Positions 11,171 to 22,243 of a stretch of 64,000 nt of DNA are shown here, one piece after another; the first letter of the stretch is position 1, and every line of letters starts with the position of its first letter. The stretch covers positions 1,364,001 through 1,428,000 of the forward strand of contig CM007991.1 of assembly GCA_002189035.1 (NCBI GenBank), given 5' to 3'. This stretch comes from Utricularia gibba. Its lineage: Eukaryota; Streptophyta; Magnoliopsida; Lamiales; Lentibulariaceae. The notes beneath the pieces were generated by a model. That model was not told the DNA's origin. It did no database searches and saw only the letters and a list, made by a program, of their open reading frames with translations. The translations under genes were made by a program, and so were the position numbers.

Positions 11171-12595
11171 AGAGACTGTTGCTCTATCTTTTTAGCAGGG
11201 GATTTGACTTCTTGTATTTGATAACACATCCAAGAGGCACCCTTCTTACTCCTTTTTTTCATACACCATCTTCAAATTTGAAAATTTAGAGAGAAGTTGT
11301 TAATGTTAAAATTAAGAATACGATAAAATAAAATGAACATACATAAAATTTAAGTACATAAAAAATATAAATTCAATCGATTAATAATAATTTATATCTT
11401 TTTATATACATAATTATTTATTTTTTAAAATTTTAATGTAAAATTATTTGTTCTAATAATGCTTTCATATGCTCTAACTGACTTCCTCTTCTCTGCACCA
11501 TTCCCGCCAAATTTCCCAACATCGAAGGTGTGTTAAATGAAGATAACGAGGTTTCTTCCTTCATGGAAAGAAGAGGATACTACCTATTTGTGATGTCATC
11601 ACCTCACCCTACCTTTTCAAACCCGGTTCAAAATCGGACCGATTTGGTCCTAATTCGGTTCAGAAACAAAATATATAATAAATTAAATACTTCGTAATGG
11701 GGTGCCCAGAAAAAAAATATATAATTAAAATATGGGCACTTAAAAAAATGGGGCGGCGGCATTTTTTTTCTCTTTCCTTGTTTGGACAACTGGACTCAAT
11801 AATTTAATTAACGGCGCTGTCCGATTCCAGCGAGGTAATTCTATTAACTAATTTCATTCTAAAATAAGCTCCAATCAAAATTCCCCACGTGTTCATAGAC
11901 TTTACCTTTTAAATCCGGGAAAATAATATTATAGTTACTAGTGCATTTTTAAAAAAATGATGGGCATGGAGTGCATTCCCAACCTAATTCAACTTTTCTT
12001 ACTTTTTTTTTATTTTGTATACATTTTTTTGTTTATTTTCCCTGCCGGACTTGAAAGCTTTTTATCAACCAAAATACATAATTGCAAATAATTAACAATT
12101 AATGCCCTCAAGGAAAATCATTTTTTATTTCTCGTTATTGATAAAAAAAAACGGTATTAGGACAAAAAAGAGTTGGAGGCGCCTAATTACCTTTATTGTG
12201 TTGTTAATTTTTTGTAATGTCGAATCATTTCTCATCATTCACCATTTCGAAAGAACACACGGAAATGAGCGATCTTGATGCCTTTTGGCCTTCGTAATCT
12301 TTTTAATTCTTGTTAAAAGTTTTCTTCTTGTTCATCCGTATGGAACTTTAGTCTCCCCCACATGAACAGTTTCTTGTTTTACTGTTTTCTTGAATGACCC
12401 CAGCTGAAGCTATCTTTGGGTTTGATTGTTTCCTCTGTAGAAAGTAGCACTTGAAATATCGAATCTTGGGAAAAAGGGTAGTTTCTTTATGCTTCTCATT
12501 CTGGTTTTGCGTTGGAGTTTTAATTTTTGGGGATGCGTTTCTGATTGCGTGAAGGAAAACGGGTTTCTTGGTGTAGTTTTTCGTGTGAAGCGAAA
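11171..12595. other. AT-rich intergenic region, Sec14 to AHL
   Basis: No gene is recognisable. 11290-11460 and 11640-12150 are very AT-rich with homopolymer runs. The last 350 bases (from about 12240) are less AT-rich and pyrimidine-rich, which fits the promoter and leader of the AHL gene. Confidence 0.5.
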
Positions 12596-14186
12596 ATGGA
12601 AGGTACTACTAAAACTTTGAGTGGCAGCGGAGTTACGGTGGTGGGATCAGATGCTCCCTCTGACTACCAAGTTGCTCCTAGGACCACTAATTCCGAGAAT
12701 TTAGTTCAGATAACTGGATCACGGCCACCAACCCTGACAGTGACAGCGTCATTAGTTTCCGGTTCTACTTCTGTAGCCCCCAGAGACCGCGGAGGCGCCG
12801 GCGCCGTTAAAAAGAAACGGGGGCGGCCAAGAAAGTATGGCCCAGATGGCTTCTTGGCGGCCTCATCTTGGGGTGTTTCCTCTGCCCTGCCCCAGATTAT
12901 TGACTTCTCTGCGGCGGGAAACCGTGGGAAAACACAGCCATTTGGGGGCCAGCTTCAGGACAGAATGAAGATAGATAGTTTAGGTAATTAGGTACATGCA
13001 TATTGATTCATTTCTTTTCTTTTTTTTTGTATGTTTTAAGTGCATTTTGTACGCATAGAGGTAGTGGTACCTCTGAGTATCTTGGCCAATAAAAAGGGGA
13101 ATTTGCCCCAAGTTCTTAATTATATCTGTTTTCCATACTTTGGAAATAGGGATTTTTGCATTGTGCCTGGTTATCTGGTTGAATAAACTTGTGTTTTTAT
13201 GTCATTCTGCTTCCCTTATGAAGCATCTACTGAATAAGATATGGTGTGTACTTGGAAAGGCTGTGGTTTTACTATTTTCGAATGCCTTTTGCCCTTATGT
13301 AGGAGATCGGGCTTCATGTTCTGTTCTTGAGAGTTTCACCCCCCGCATAATCGACGTCTATCCCGGAGAGGTAAATCATGAATCAAAAACCTGTTCCAGA
13401 ATGTCTGAGAAGCTTGAATCCGCGATCAAGTGATCTAATGATTCGATTTTTCTCCACAGGATGTTACCATGAAAGTCATATCTTTCTCCCAACAAGGTCC
13501 CCGTGCAATATGCATTCTTTCAGCTATTGGTAAAATTTCTAGTGCCACGCTTCGCCAGCCTGATTCATCTGGTGGAACATTGACATATGAGGTGCTGCCA
13601 TCAATATGCTTTCATTACCTGAAGAACTTCACTGTAGTTTATGTCTTTTGTACGCTCTCTTCATTTCCCCTGTATCCGATATCAAAGCTCTCAGCTGGGA
13701 TTTTGCTGAATTTCCATCATCATCTAGCTCGCATTTTTCTAGATTTTGTCGTTTGGAGTTGCAGATGTGGTTGGCTTCGCTTCTGAATGAAGTTGTTCCT
13801 GTTTGTGTCGATTCAGGGGCGCTTTGAGATACTTTCATTGATGGGGTCATTCATACCTTGTGAGAGCGGAGGGATGAGAGACAGATCCGGTGGCATGAGT
13901 GTTCTCTTGGCCAGCCCCGATGGCCGTGTCATGGGCGGCGGAGTTGCCGGCTTGCTAGTTGCCGCCAGCCTTGTTCAGGTATCCACCACCCCCTCACTCC
14001 TCTCCGATAACAACCCCCCTATTTTCCTCACTATTCCTTGGCAACCAGATTGTGATCGGAAGCTTCCTAGTCGGCAATCAGGACGAGCAGAAACCAAAAT
14101 CACCGAAGCCACCCCCGGTGAGTGCAGTCCCAATTTCTAGCTTGGCCATGGAGGATACTACCCTCTATTTCCGCACGCAAAACTAA
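12596..14186 (+). CDS. AT-hook motif nuclear-localized (AHL) protein, 5 exons
   Basis: Exons are 12596-12983, 13303-13370, 13460-13591, 13817-13978 and 14049-14186. They are GT-AG spliced and the product is 295 aa. The N-terminal 75 residues are low complexity. An AT-hook with basic flank follows at about 80-93 (KKKRGRPRKYGPDG). The PPC/DUF296 domain follows from about residue 140 (FTPRIIDVYPGEDVTMKVIS, FSQQGPRAICILSAIGKISS, TLRQPDSSGGTLTYEGRFEI, GGGVAGLLVAASLVQIVIGS). AHL proteins bind AT-rich DNA in the minor groove and form trimers through PPC; they affect hypocotyl growth, flowering and chromatin at matrix-attachment sites. The RGRPRKYG hook and the introns within the PPC domain mark the intron-containing AHL clade (clade B) rather than the intronless one. 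The last exon could read through the GT at 14119 to the stop used here. A spliced alternative end was not found. Confidence 0.9.
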
Positions 14187-14628
14187 CGCGTGGATGAAGA
14201 CAAGGGCCATCTGTGTTAGAAGATTAGCCTGCGGTATCTTAGACTACATCTTGTTTGTTGAACATGGATGAGAACAGCAGTTTTAACAGCACTTCCATAT
14301 CAGCATTTCGTTCGCTGCTATACAGATTTGAATCTTGATGGATCTGTAACTGTAGAAACATGTGAAGATTTGATTTTACAGCATACAGGACTTGCCATTA
14401 CTACCATCTTCGTCTCCTTCATTAAATATTCAAATTGCTGTCGTAAGATACTCATTTTTGACTTTGACTTTTTCTCACTCAGCCCTCAGGTGACGCAGCC
14501 TTCCCAACTGCTTCAGTAAACAACCACATTTCCAGCTTCTTTGAGGGAGAGAACTCTTCAACAAGTTATACATATAAATAGGTAACAAGAGCCACAGTAG
14601 AAATTCACTTCATTCCTGGGTATGAGCC
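14187..14628. other. 3' flank of AHL and promoter of the acidic small-protein gene
   Basis: The first 350 bases probably contain the AHL 3' UTR. A TATA-like element sits at 14573-14580, 50 bases before the next start codon. No other gene is visible. Confidence 0.5.
14573..14580 (+). promoter_or_regulatory. TATA box of the gene at 14629
   Basis: TATAAATA lies 49 bases before the ATG. That is good spacing for a transcription start near 14605 with a very short leader. It is the only canonical TATA in this gap. Confidence 0.55.
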
Positions 14629-15126
14629 ATGAAAACCTGCTGGCACCAGTTGGTGTTTCTGTTCATCATTCTTCTCAGTGTTTGGTTCTTACGGATGCGC
14701 GGAAGCCTATCTGGGCTTTCATCCCATCTCCTTGTCTTCACGTTCATGATATTCAACGCTGCCGTCGCTGTCAAGACGACGGCCGTGCCCGACGCTTCCG
14801 CCCCCGAGGAAGAAGACGTCGATAGGATAATGACTCTCTTGCACTTGAACGGGGAGATCCCCGCCGACGAGATAAATTCAGGTGGCATATATGAAGGTTA
14901 TGCTACAGAGCATGACGACGATGAGGATTACGACGATATCTGGGATTCCGACAAGGCCAACGGATCCGAGATCGAGGAAGGGGATACCGATGATGATGAT
15001 AAGGATGAAGCCTTTAACAAGAAGTGTCAAGACTACATTGATATGGTGAGAAAACGCATGAGAGAGGAACTTCAGTGGGACAAATCTCCCAGAACTCCTC
15101 CCGCAGCTTACATTCCATGTGTGTAG
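14629..15126 (+). CDS. Small acidic membrane-anchored protein, possibly DUF761-like
   Basis: A single-exon frame of 165 aa with a TATA box 49 bases upstream. Residues 7-22 and about 32-48 are hydrophobic (LVFLFIILLSVWFL and HLLVFTFMIFNAAVAV), giving one or two membrane segments or a signal anchor. The middle is strongly acidic (HDDDEDYDDIWDSD, then EIEEGDTDDDDKDEA). The end is basic and amphipathic (FNKKCQDYIDMVRKRMREEL) and resembles the C-terminal helix of plant DUF761 (cotton-fibre-expressed) proteins, though not closely. I do not recognise a named family. The composition contrast (two helices, acidic belt, basic tail) and the intact frame argue that it is a real gene. Its function is unknown. 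Confidence 0.65.
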   Translation: MKTCWHQLVFLFIILLSVWFLRMRGSLSGLSSHLLVFTFMIFNAAVAVKTTAVPDASAPEEEDVDRIMTLLHLNGEIPADEINSGGIYEGYATEHDDDEDYDDIWDSDKANGSEIEEGDTDDDDKDEAFNKKCQDYIDMVRKRMREELQWDKSPRTPPAAYIPCV

Positions 15127-16020
15127 CTTAGTTCTTTGACCATTCTTCTCAATTTAATTAATTCATTATTTTAACTCTAATATTCTTTGTATTCTTGGAT
15201 GTATTTACTAGAGTAAACATTTTGGAAATTATGATTGTGCCATTATATATAAAAAATATTATAAAATATTAAATATCACGTTGGATTTAATATTTTTTTA
15301 AATGTAATTTATATTTCTTTTATATTTAAACTTTACACGTGTTCGTATGATGTATCATATTTTTAATTTTAACATAATATCAAAACAATTATATGTATAA
15401 AAGATTATGAATTATTAATAATTATATCGAACATAATCTTTTTCAAATGTGATGTACGTTTATTATATAATTTACTTTAAAATTTATATATAAATTCATT
15501 CAATCTATTAAAATTGCATTTGCTTAGTACAAGTGTCAATTAATGCATATATGATTTAGAAAATACGTGTATAAATAATGTAATCATATTTTTTTAAAAC
15601 TTCTCTATCATATAAATTTTAGTTTTTTTATTTATTTTAAACATATATCAACTATGAAGTATATTTGCAGTTTTAGTAAGATAATATGTATTTATTTAAG
15701 TAAAAATCGTAGTTATTTGAAGTGGTCAATGCGAAATAAATATGGTTATGAGCGTGTCCATTGACCAAGCAAGAAGTAACTAGCCTATGCATTAACTATT
15801 ACCCCTATTTACGCGCTGTGAGAGACTTGAAACAGTCGGTTCATTTTTATAGTAATCCTAATTGGTTGTGACCCGACCCGAGAACTCCTCGTCCGGGCGC
15901 TTTGTTCAAATGATCCATGCGAATCCGAAGCTCCGTTTGGGGGGCGGGTGGAGGATTTAGTAATATTTTCAAATAAAATATTTTTATTAATTGAGTGTTT
16001 ACTTTACACTCGATTTTCAG
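15127..16020. other. AT-rich intergenic region before the SMO1 pseudogene
   Basis: 15150-15730 is extremely AT-rich and contains repeated words similar to other AT-rich gaps in the window (TTTTTAATTTTAA next to ATGTATC). 15830-15960 is more balanced and may be old promoter sequence of the pseudogene that follows. No gene was seen. Confidence 0.45.
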
Positions 16021-16715
16021 GTGCCGATGGTGACGTCGCCACCGTCGATGCGGCGGCTGCTGCTGCCCTCGGAAGGACTCTGTCTTGGGCGGGGACTCTC
16101 TGGTTCAACTACTCCAACGAGAAGGCCTATTGTCTTATCTGGTTGCCACAGTATTACCGTCGTCACACTTTTGTTTGAGTTCCTTCCTTCGGGAATTTGT
16201 TGGGTGTTATAAGATTCAACCCAATGCGAAGCTTTCGTCCTCTGAAGCCGTCCGTTGCTGCAAATCGGTGATGAAGGTACATTTTCGCAATGTAACTTTT
16301 TTTATATTGGGGATTTGCTTAATGCATTTTATGTTTATGGGGCTGATTTGAATAAACTGTTTAGGGTTCTTTTCTGGGGTAAGATGATAAGAGTACGAAC
16401 ATGTTTTCCGTTGCCTTGTTGGGGGAAATTCTTTCCCAACTGATGGTATATTTTATCGTGGAAGACTAGACGAACTACTGGCTGCATAGGTTGCTTCACC
16501 ATGGTTGGGGTTATGAGAATATTCACAAGGTGCATCATGAGTACACACTTCCAGTTCCTTTTGCTGCCCCATACGCTCACTGGGCTGAGATTTTGATTCT
16601 TGGAATCCCCTCGTTTCTTGGGCGGCAATGACCCCTGGGCATATGATTACCTTGTGGTTGTGGATTGCTCTGAGGCAGATTGAAGCCATCTAAACTCACA
16701 GTGGGTATCCACCTT
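16021..16715 (+). pseudogene. SMO1: Decayed sterol 4-alpha-methyl oxidase (SMO1) pseudogene
   Basis: Pieces of a plant methylsterol monooxygenase appear in order. They are: ATVDAAAAALGRTLSWAGTL then WFNYSNEKA (16040-16120), KIQPNAKLSSSEAVRCCKSV (16210-16272), and from 16384 MIRVRTCFPLPCWGEILSQL then VYFIVED, a TAG stop at 16467-16469 where the family has Tyr, then TNYWLHRLLHHGWGYENIHK, VHHEYTLPVPFAAPYAHWAE and ILILGIPSFLG. A one-base loss near 16624 shifts the frame to AMTPGHMITLWLWIALRQIE, followed by a TAA stop in place of Glu before THSGY. SMO1 removes 4-alpha methyl groups in phytosterol synthesis in the ER, using three His boxes. Two His boxes remain. The third, with the rest of the C-terminus, and several membrane segments are gone, so no enzyme can be made. 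Confidence 0.9.
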
Positions 16716-17033
16716 CATTCCTTTGAATGCTTGATTAAATGCCAACATGGGGTCGTGCGATCCATTTACTATCTTTCTCACAGCGTAGGATAAACTATTA
16801 TCATTACAACATTTTACTTGATTTTCCAATTAAAAGGTCCTGGGATTTTTCAATTTGAACATAGCTTATGCCAGTGAGGATACTGTTAAACCTGTTCATT
16901 CTCATTTTACACTGCCTGTGCTTTGCATGTTGGTGTACTTCCTCATGCACTTGGTCTTTTAAAATAAATTCCTTTTATTCCATGGTTACATTACAGTATC
17001 TTTTCCCACCCAACTAGGAAGCTTTACAATATA
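16716..17033. other. Gap between SMO1 pseudogene and VPE 3' end
   Basis: About 320 bases without a recognisable gene. The part nearest 17033 is probably the 3' UTR of the minus-strand vacuolar processing enzyme. Confidence 0.4.
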
Positions 17034-19132
17034 CTAAGCACTAAAAGCGCCATCTGATATTCTCAGCTGCACAAGTTGGCCACCATCGCTGCACGCAGAT
17101 GCACAAGCTTCCTCCATTGTGGAGATGGGGATCCCCTTGTTACAAATGTTCGCAAATGCACGCATGTGCTTCATGCCGTACTGCGTCAAAGAGCCGCAAT
17201 GGTACTCGAACACTCGAACCTGGACAGTGAAGTAGCCAGCAGACCATAAACAACAGAATCTACTTGAAGTGTGGTTAAAGGTAGCTCCTCTAACTTACCA
17301 TTGCCTTCAAGCAATCCCAGTCATCAGCAAGGGGAAGGCCTCGGCTCCTCACATGCTTAACAACTGATGGATCACCAAAAAGGATTGATCCAACCATTTC
17401 TATGCTGGCATCAAGATGTTGCCGATGAGCAACTGTTTCCATTATCGACTTGAGATGTGCTGCCTTCTCTGGGGAGCCCTCCGGTAATTTCTTGTACTAC
17501 AAATTGCATGAATCAAATGACTCTACACTATGCATTTCAATGAGAGGTATAAGAAGGATTCACGAGACTGAAACTCTTACCCTTTCCCACATGAATAGAA
17601 TATCTGCATCTCTTTGATTGACAACCTCGAATTTTTTGATCCCATTCGGGGCAAGGATTTCGGTTTTTGGATCGAACCCTTGATACAAATAGAGTTTTTC
17701 AATCTTTACACCCTTGCTTCCGTACTCCATAACATGAGATCCAGCAGCGTAGGAGTTGTAGTTGGACGTTCGCTCCTTCACCTGATGAGTAGTCAAAAGG
17801 TCCAATATTGGAAATACCAGTGGATGGGTGGTGCATGCCAAACACTAGAACCAGCTTAGTTCGTTTACCTGTTCATACTGTTGCTCTACTGTCTCCCTTT
17901 TCAGGTTATGAGTCTCACTGCAGATTGAAAGGAAACACAGAAGTGGTGAGAATAGGCCCAGAAGTGGATCGTGAACGAAACTCCTAAAACTTCACCTATC
18001 TTCCATCCAGGCAACACTGTATAGATCTCCCAAGCACGTGATGTAGTCTGGAGGAGGGGAGGGATCCATCCCCGGGCAGTATGTTCCCCAGCTACTTTCT
18101 TCAGCATTGGATGCCGTTGTCACATAAACATCCAGATCATTAGGCATCATGCCTTCGAATACACTCCCGCTCTCACAAGCCTCGACGTATATCATCTTTG
18201 TAAAGAGAAAAAAGGTCAGAGCTTCAATGGCCGGGAGAGCTTCAAACACAAGAAAAGGTCATCTTTGAACTCACCATTTCCCTGTATTTTCCAGCTGCAT
18301 GCTTCCTTTTCAATACCTCGATGAAGTCTCTTCCATAAAGATATGGCAGGTTTGGCATCCCTGTTCAAAATCAGTAATGTTGATTGCTTTGTATTCGAAA
18401 CCAGGAACAGGGCAACAACTACGCTATGTATGAAACCCACTCTCAACTAGTTTTGAGTACCTAGCACACCCGGACCACCGTGATCGGAATAGTAGACGAA
18501 TATGCGGTCGTTTGGTTTGCTGTCGACGACTTTGCCACTCCCTCCTTTTGTAGCACTTCTGTCACCTAAGATCACGGCGTAGAAGTTCTCCACCGTGACT
18601 TGTTCGCCGGTGTAGTCCTATCGGGGAAATCGCTGCAATAAAGCATGTATGAATATTCGAATGTACATATACACACACGCACCTTTGGGACGCCGGCGTA
18701 GACGTCCTCGCCGGTGGGATGGTTGATGATGACTCCCTTCCTTGGGTTCAGCACGTTGTCTGCTATATCATCGTACATGAAAACTACAATGTTCTCTTCT
18801 TTCAGGCCTCCTCTTTTCAGTATTTGATAAGCATGGCATACATCCGCCTACGGGATCCAGCAACTTCTAGTGAGGAAGACGACCAGGCTAAATTGGTGGT
18901 ACAACTTTTTGTTTACCTGATGACGGTAGTTCCCGAAACCATTTGAGCCGGCCACCAGAACCGCCCATGTGGTACCGTTTTTGGCAGCGGGCGGTGGCGG
19001 CGGAGGGCGGTGGAATGGCCACCGGATGATGGGATCCCAGCCTTTTTTCCACCTTCCCTCGGCGGATTCAAAGGAAAGGGAGGTCACTACAACAAGAAAA
19101 AGAGCGACTTTGAAAAGAACAGTGGCCTCCAT
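17034..19132 (-). CDS. Vacuolar processing enzyme (legumain, asparaginyl endopeptidase), 9 exons
   Basis: Exons in transcript order are 18917-19132, 18683-18847, 18461-18617, 18275-18360, 17996-18195, 17869-17917, 17581-17781, 17299-17496 and 17034-17219. All are GT-AG and in phase, giving 485 aa. A signal peptide covers about 1-25. The C13 peptidase core starts at [20 protein letters not shown]. The catalytic His is in YYSDHGGPG and the catalytic Cys in [13 protein letters not shown]. The C-terminal prodomain ends in [10 protein letters not shown]. The family cleaves after Asn/Asp in the vacuole, matures seed storage and other vacuolar proteins, and takes part in programmed cell death. The nine-exon structure and length are normal. 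The N-terminal propeptide carries an unusual run of six prolines ([14 protein letters not shown]). Beta versus gamma type was not decided; an RY-like CATGCA lies 67 bases upstream of the start codon. Confidence 0.95.
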
Positions 19133-19709
19133 TCCTTGAGAGCACCGGAGAACTCACATAGTTGATATAAAACCTTGTTTTTGTGGGAAAGAGGAGTCCA
19201 TGCAAAAGAAGAGAGTGACACGTAAGGGCAGTGACCATAGCCGTGTCCCCTTTGCGGACATAGGAGAGCGGTGGAAGAAATGACTCCTAGCGTTTCTTTG
19301 ATTGCATTGCTTATGTGACCTCGAAAAATGGAGAAGCTGATAAGGCAGAGAGGCAGAATTGAGACTTGGAAATTTGAGTATTTTCAGGTGTCGTGGTGGA
19401 GTACATGGAATACGCTGATCTCCTGGTTAAACCTGCAGCCATGCTTGTTGAAGATCAGTCCGCTTGGAGCAATTGCCATTTGATAACAAGAAGATTGTTG
19501 TTGTTCTTGTCTTGGATGACATTTCTGTTGTAATTGATAGAAACTCTTCTGTATCTGTATGCATCTTCTTCTCCTTCACTAGCAAAAGGGCTGGGTTCCC
19601 ATCCCTGATATAAAACCTGTCGTGAGTACTTTCGGATGGTGGTTCCTTTTAGTTCCTGCATTTTGATCGAATAAACCCTCAGAATTCTCCAACCCAAATC
19701 AGATCTACC
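19133..19709. promoter_or_regulatory. Divergent promoter region between VPE and LPPB
   Basis: 577 bases separate the two start codons, so the genes must share this region. CATGCA at 19199-19204 and an ACGT core in GACACGTAAG near 19218 resemble RY and ABRE-type seed elements on the VPE side. The 12-mer GATATAAAACCT occurs twice on the plus strand, at 19164-19175 and 19607-19618. The second copy is well placed as the TATA box of LPPB, 92 bases before its ATG. Regulation is inferred from motifs only. Confidence 0.45.
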
Positions 19710-20384
19710 ATGGATTCAAAGCCGGAATCGCCACCGCCGTTCCCAATCGCCGTCCTCCACCGTGTTGAAGCCCTGGACACGGAGATATCTCTAAAGCTCT
19801 ACACTTTCTTCCACCCCATTTTCCCTTATCCTCTCTTGAAATCCCTCGAATTCTCCGGCGACGGCCGTATTTTTTTTCCCATCCTTCTCTCCGTTCTACT
19901 GACCACCGCGCCGATCGCATCCCTTTCAATTACTCCTGTAACACCTTCAACTCTTCTTGCACTAAACCTCTTAATCGGAGGACTTCTTGACCTAATCCTG
20001 GTTGGATCCATCAAACACCTCGTTCAGAGGCCGCGCCCTGTTTATAACAAAAATATGTTCCTTTCGTTTGCTGTTGACCATTGGTCTTTCCCCAGTGGGC
20101 ATTCATCTAGAGTATCGTTCATAGCTTGCTATTGCTTACTTTATTCCAATCAGATCAGGGAAGTTCTGTTGATGAGCCCTCTGGAAATCGATCCGGGAAG
20201 CTTTATTTTGGAATATTTTGTTGTGGGTGTGGGAATTTGGGCTGCTATTACATCGTTGTCAAGGGTGTTTCTTGGCCGCCATTTCGTCCTCGACATAGTT
20301 GCTGGACTATGTCTGGGTGCTATTGAAGGGATGATCGTGTTTCGATTTCTTAATTTTGTCAACCTGTGCTCCTGGTTCCGGTGA
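19710..20384 (+). CDS. LPPB: Lipid phosphate phosphatase beta-like (PAP2 superfamily)
   Basis: A single-exon frame of 224 aa with the three PAP2 phosphatase motifs in order: KHLVQRPRP (about residues 102-110), PSGHSSR (about 128-134) and SRVFLGRHFVLDIVAG (about 183-198). These carry the conserved Lys/Arg, the His acid and the nucleophile His with Asp. Hydrophobic segments at about 50-70, 80-100, 135-150, 165-185 and 200-220 make it a multi-pass membrane enzyme. The layout matches plant LPP-beta proteins, which dephosphorylate phosphatidate or related lipid phosphates, often in the ER or plastid envelope. The start at 19710 is the first ATG after a plausible TATA box. The substrate is not shown by the sequence. 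Confidence 0.85.
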   Translation: MDSKPESPPPFPIAVLHRVEALDTEISLKLYTFFHPIFPYPLLKSLEFSGDGRIFFPILLSVLLTTAPIASLSITPVTPSTLLALNLLIGGLLDLILVGSIKHLVQRPRPVYNKNMFLSFAVDHWSFPSGHSSRVSFIACYCLLYSNQIREVLLMSPLEIDPGSFILEYFVVGVGIWAAITSLSRVFLGRHFVLDIVAGLCLGAIEGMIVFRFLNFVNLCSWFR

Positions 20385-22243
20385 CAAATGTAAGTAGCAC
20401 CTTACCCTTTGAATAGCTTGGAATGAAGTTTCTGCATCTACTGTTGCTGCTTTATACAGAGTGTTACTTATCTATCAATGCAATCCCTAGTGTGGTTCTC
20501 TAGGGAGTTTGAATCAAAAGGAACAAGAAAAACGCCTTGGATTGTGTCTGCTTGATTGAAACTATTTTGATCTTCCTGCAATTTCTACATCAGATGGTTT
20601 AGTTAGAGACTTAGAGTACTTCTTTGGATGATATATCTGAACTCCTAGGAAAGCCAAGCCTCCCCTGCTTGCCTATAGAACTAAAGCTTCATTTTTCTCT
20701 TTGACATACTGTCTCTTAACATCCACTCTGGTGCGTGCTGTCCAAAGATTCCATTAAACTCTGCTGCTGTCATATGTTGCTGTTAAACAGCACTTGAGCT
20801 TTCTCTGTCCAGGTGCTGCAGTGCTGCCGCTCCACTCCTCCGGCATTTGGCTCAAGTTCCCCCTTCAACGATTCCGGCGACCCCCATTCAACTTCGTGGC
20901 CTATTAGTTTCCATCACTCGAACCAGGGGGGCCCATACCATTCCCCATTGTACTCCTAGTTTCTGACGTGGCAGATTCCTATTCAACCAGTGTACTTTGA
21001 TCATGTGGGGTGTTTTTTTTTTTTACTAACATTTTATTAGATTTTGCTCCTTTCTTCATTTATTTCAATGTGTTTAAAATATAAAACCGGATTTTAAAGT
21101 GAAAAGCATCAAAACAAATAAAATAAAAAAAATTCAATCCAATTAATGAAAAAAGAGGAAAAAATAATGACGCCGGCAAAGGATAAGATATCAATTATCA
21201 ATAACTTTTAATTCTAATTTCCAAAATTCCAGAATTAGAATTGGAATCAAATGCCCGGAGAGGGGGCCCACTCAAATGATGGAGGAGCGTGAACATGGCT
21301 CCTCTTATCTATCCAATTCCAAATGTTCCAATTTTCTATTAGATTCAAAAATAAAAAATAAAATTTAGGCATTTTTTTTAAAAAAAATCAACGCAAAATT
21401 CGAAAAAAAAAATGCTAAAGTCTGAAATTTAAAACAATGATTTGGTGTTAGAAAGAATGTTGGCATCAAGATATTTATTGCTTGAATTGAGTCTCTCCCA
21501 GTCCCAACCAAGATGCTTATCCCCTTAAAGCAAAAGGGTTGGAGAAATCAATGTCATTCAGCACACGTGTTGGTGTGCTAATCGCAATTTGGTGGAATCA
21601 ATGAAAAGCAAAGGGATTCTTTTTCCGGTCCAGGGGCAGGGTGACGGATATGAACGAATGAAACCATGGTTTAGTCCATTCAACACCACCTGGGATTAAG
21701 AGACCATCCACGTCATGTTGCATGAAGGAGAGGTATATGTTTGAAATTATGAATTCTATGTGTTGGATGAATATGTATGAAATCTAAGTATATAAAAAAT
21801 GTATTAAGTTCTATCGATTATTAGTGATTAATGATGTTTTATAGATTTGATTGTATGATTTTAATTTACTCATATGAGATTATTTAATCTAACACCCTTG
21901 GAATCTGATAGGTTTTTTTATTGTAATTAATGTTTAACAAAAAATTAAATTCATCTTGACTACTTAAGTGTGATCGTAAGACAAACATTTTGGTACATAA
22001 AACATATATTATATTTTAAAAGATTAGATCTAATTAATTATTAGTAATTTAAAATATCTTATATATATATAATGATACTAATTTAATTTCTTAATATAGT
22101 ATTGTTTGGTGTAACAGTATTCAAAGCTAGGAATGGAATGAGATTCTCCTCCTCCAAACAGGGTGATCCATCCAGTAGTATAAACTCATTCTTACCCACC
22201 ACTCACCCTGCTTCGGCTTATTCACTTCATCCAACAACAGAAA
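20385..22243. other. Intergenic region, LPPB to DUF761 gene
   Basis: The first 400 bases are probable LPPB 3' UTR and flank. 20780-20960 is C/T-rich. 21000-21430 and 21760-22100 are AT-rich. No coding family was recognised. A TATA-like TAGTATAAAC at 22176-22185 sits about 60 bases before the next start codon. Confidence 0.45.
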
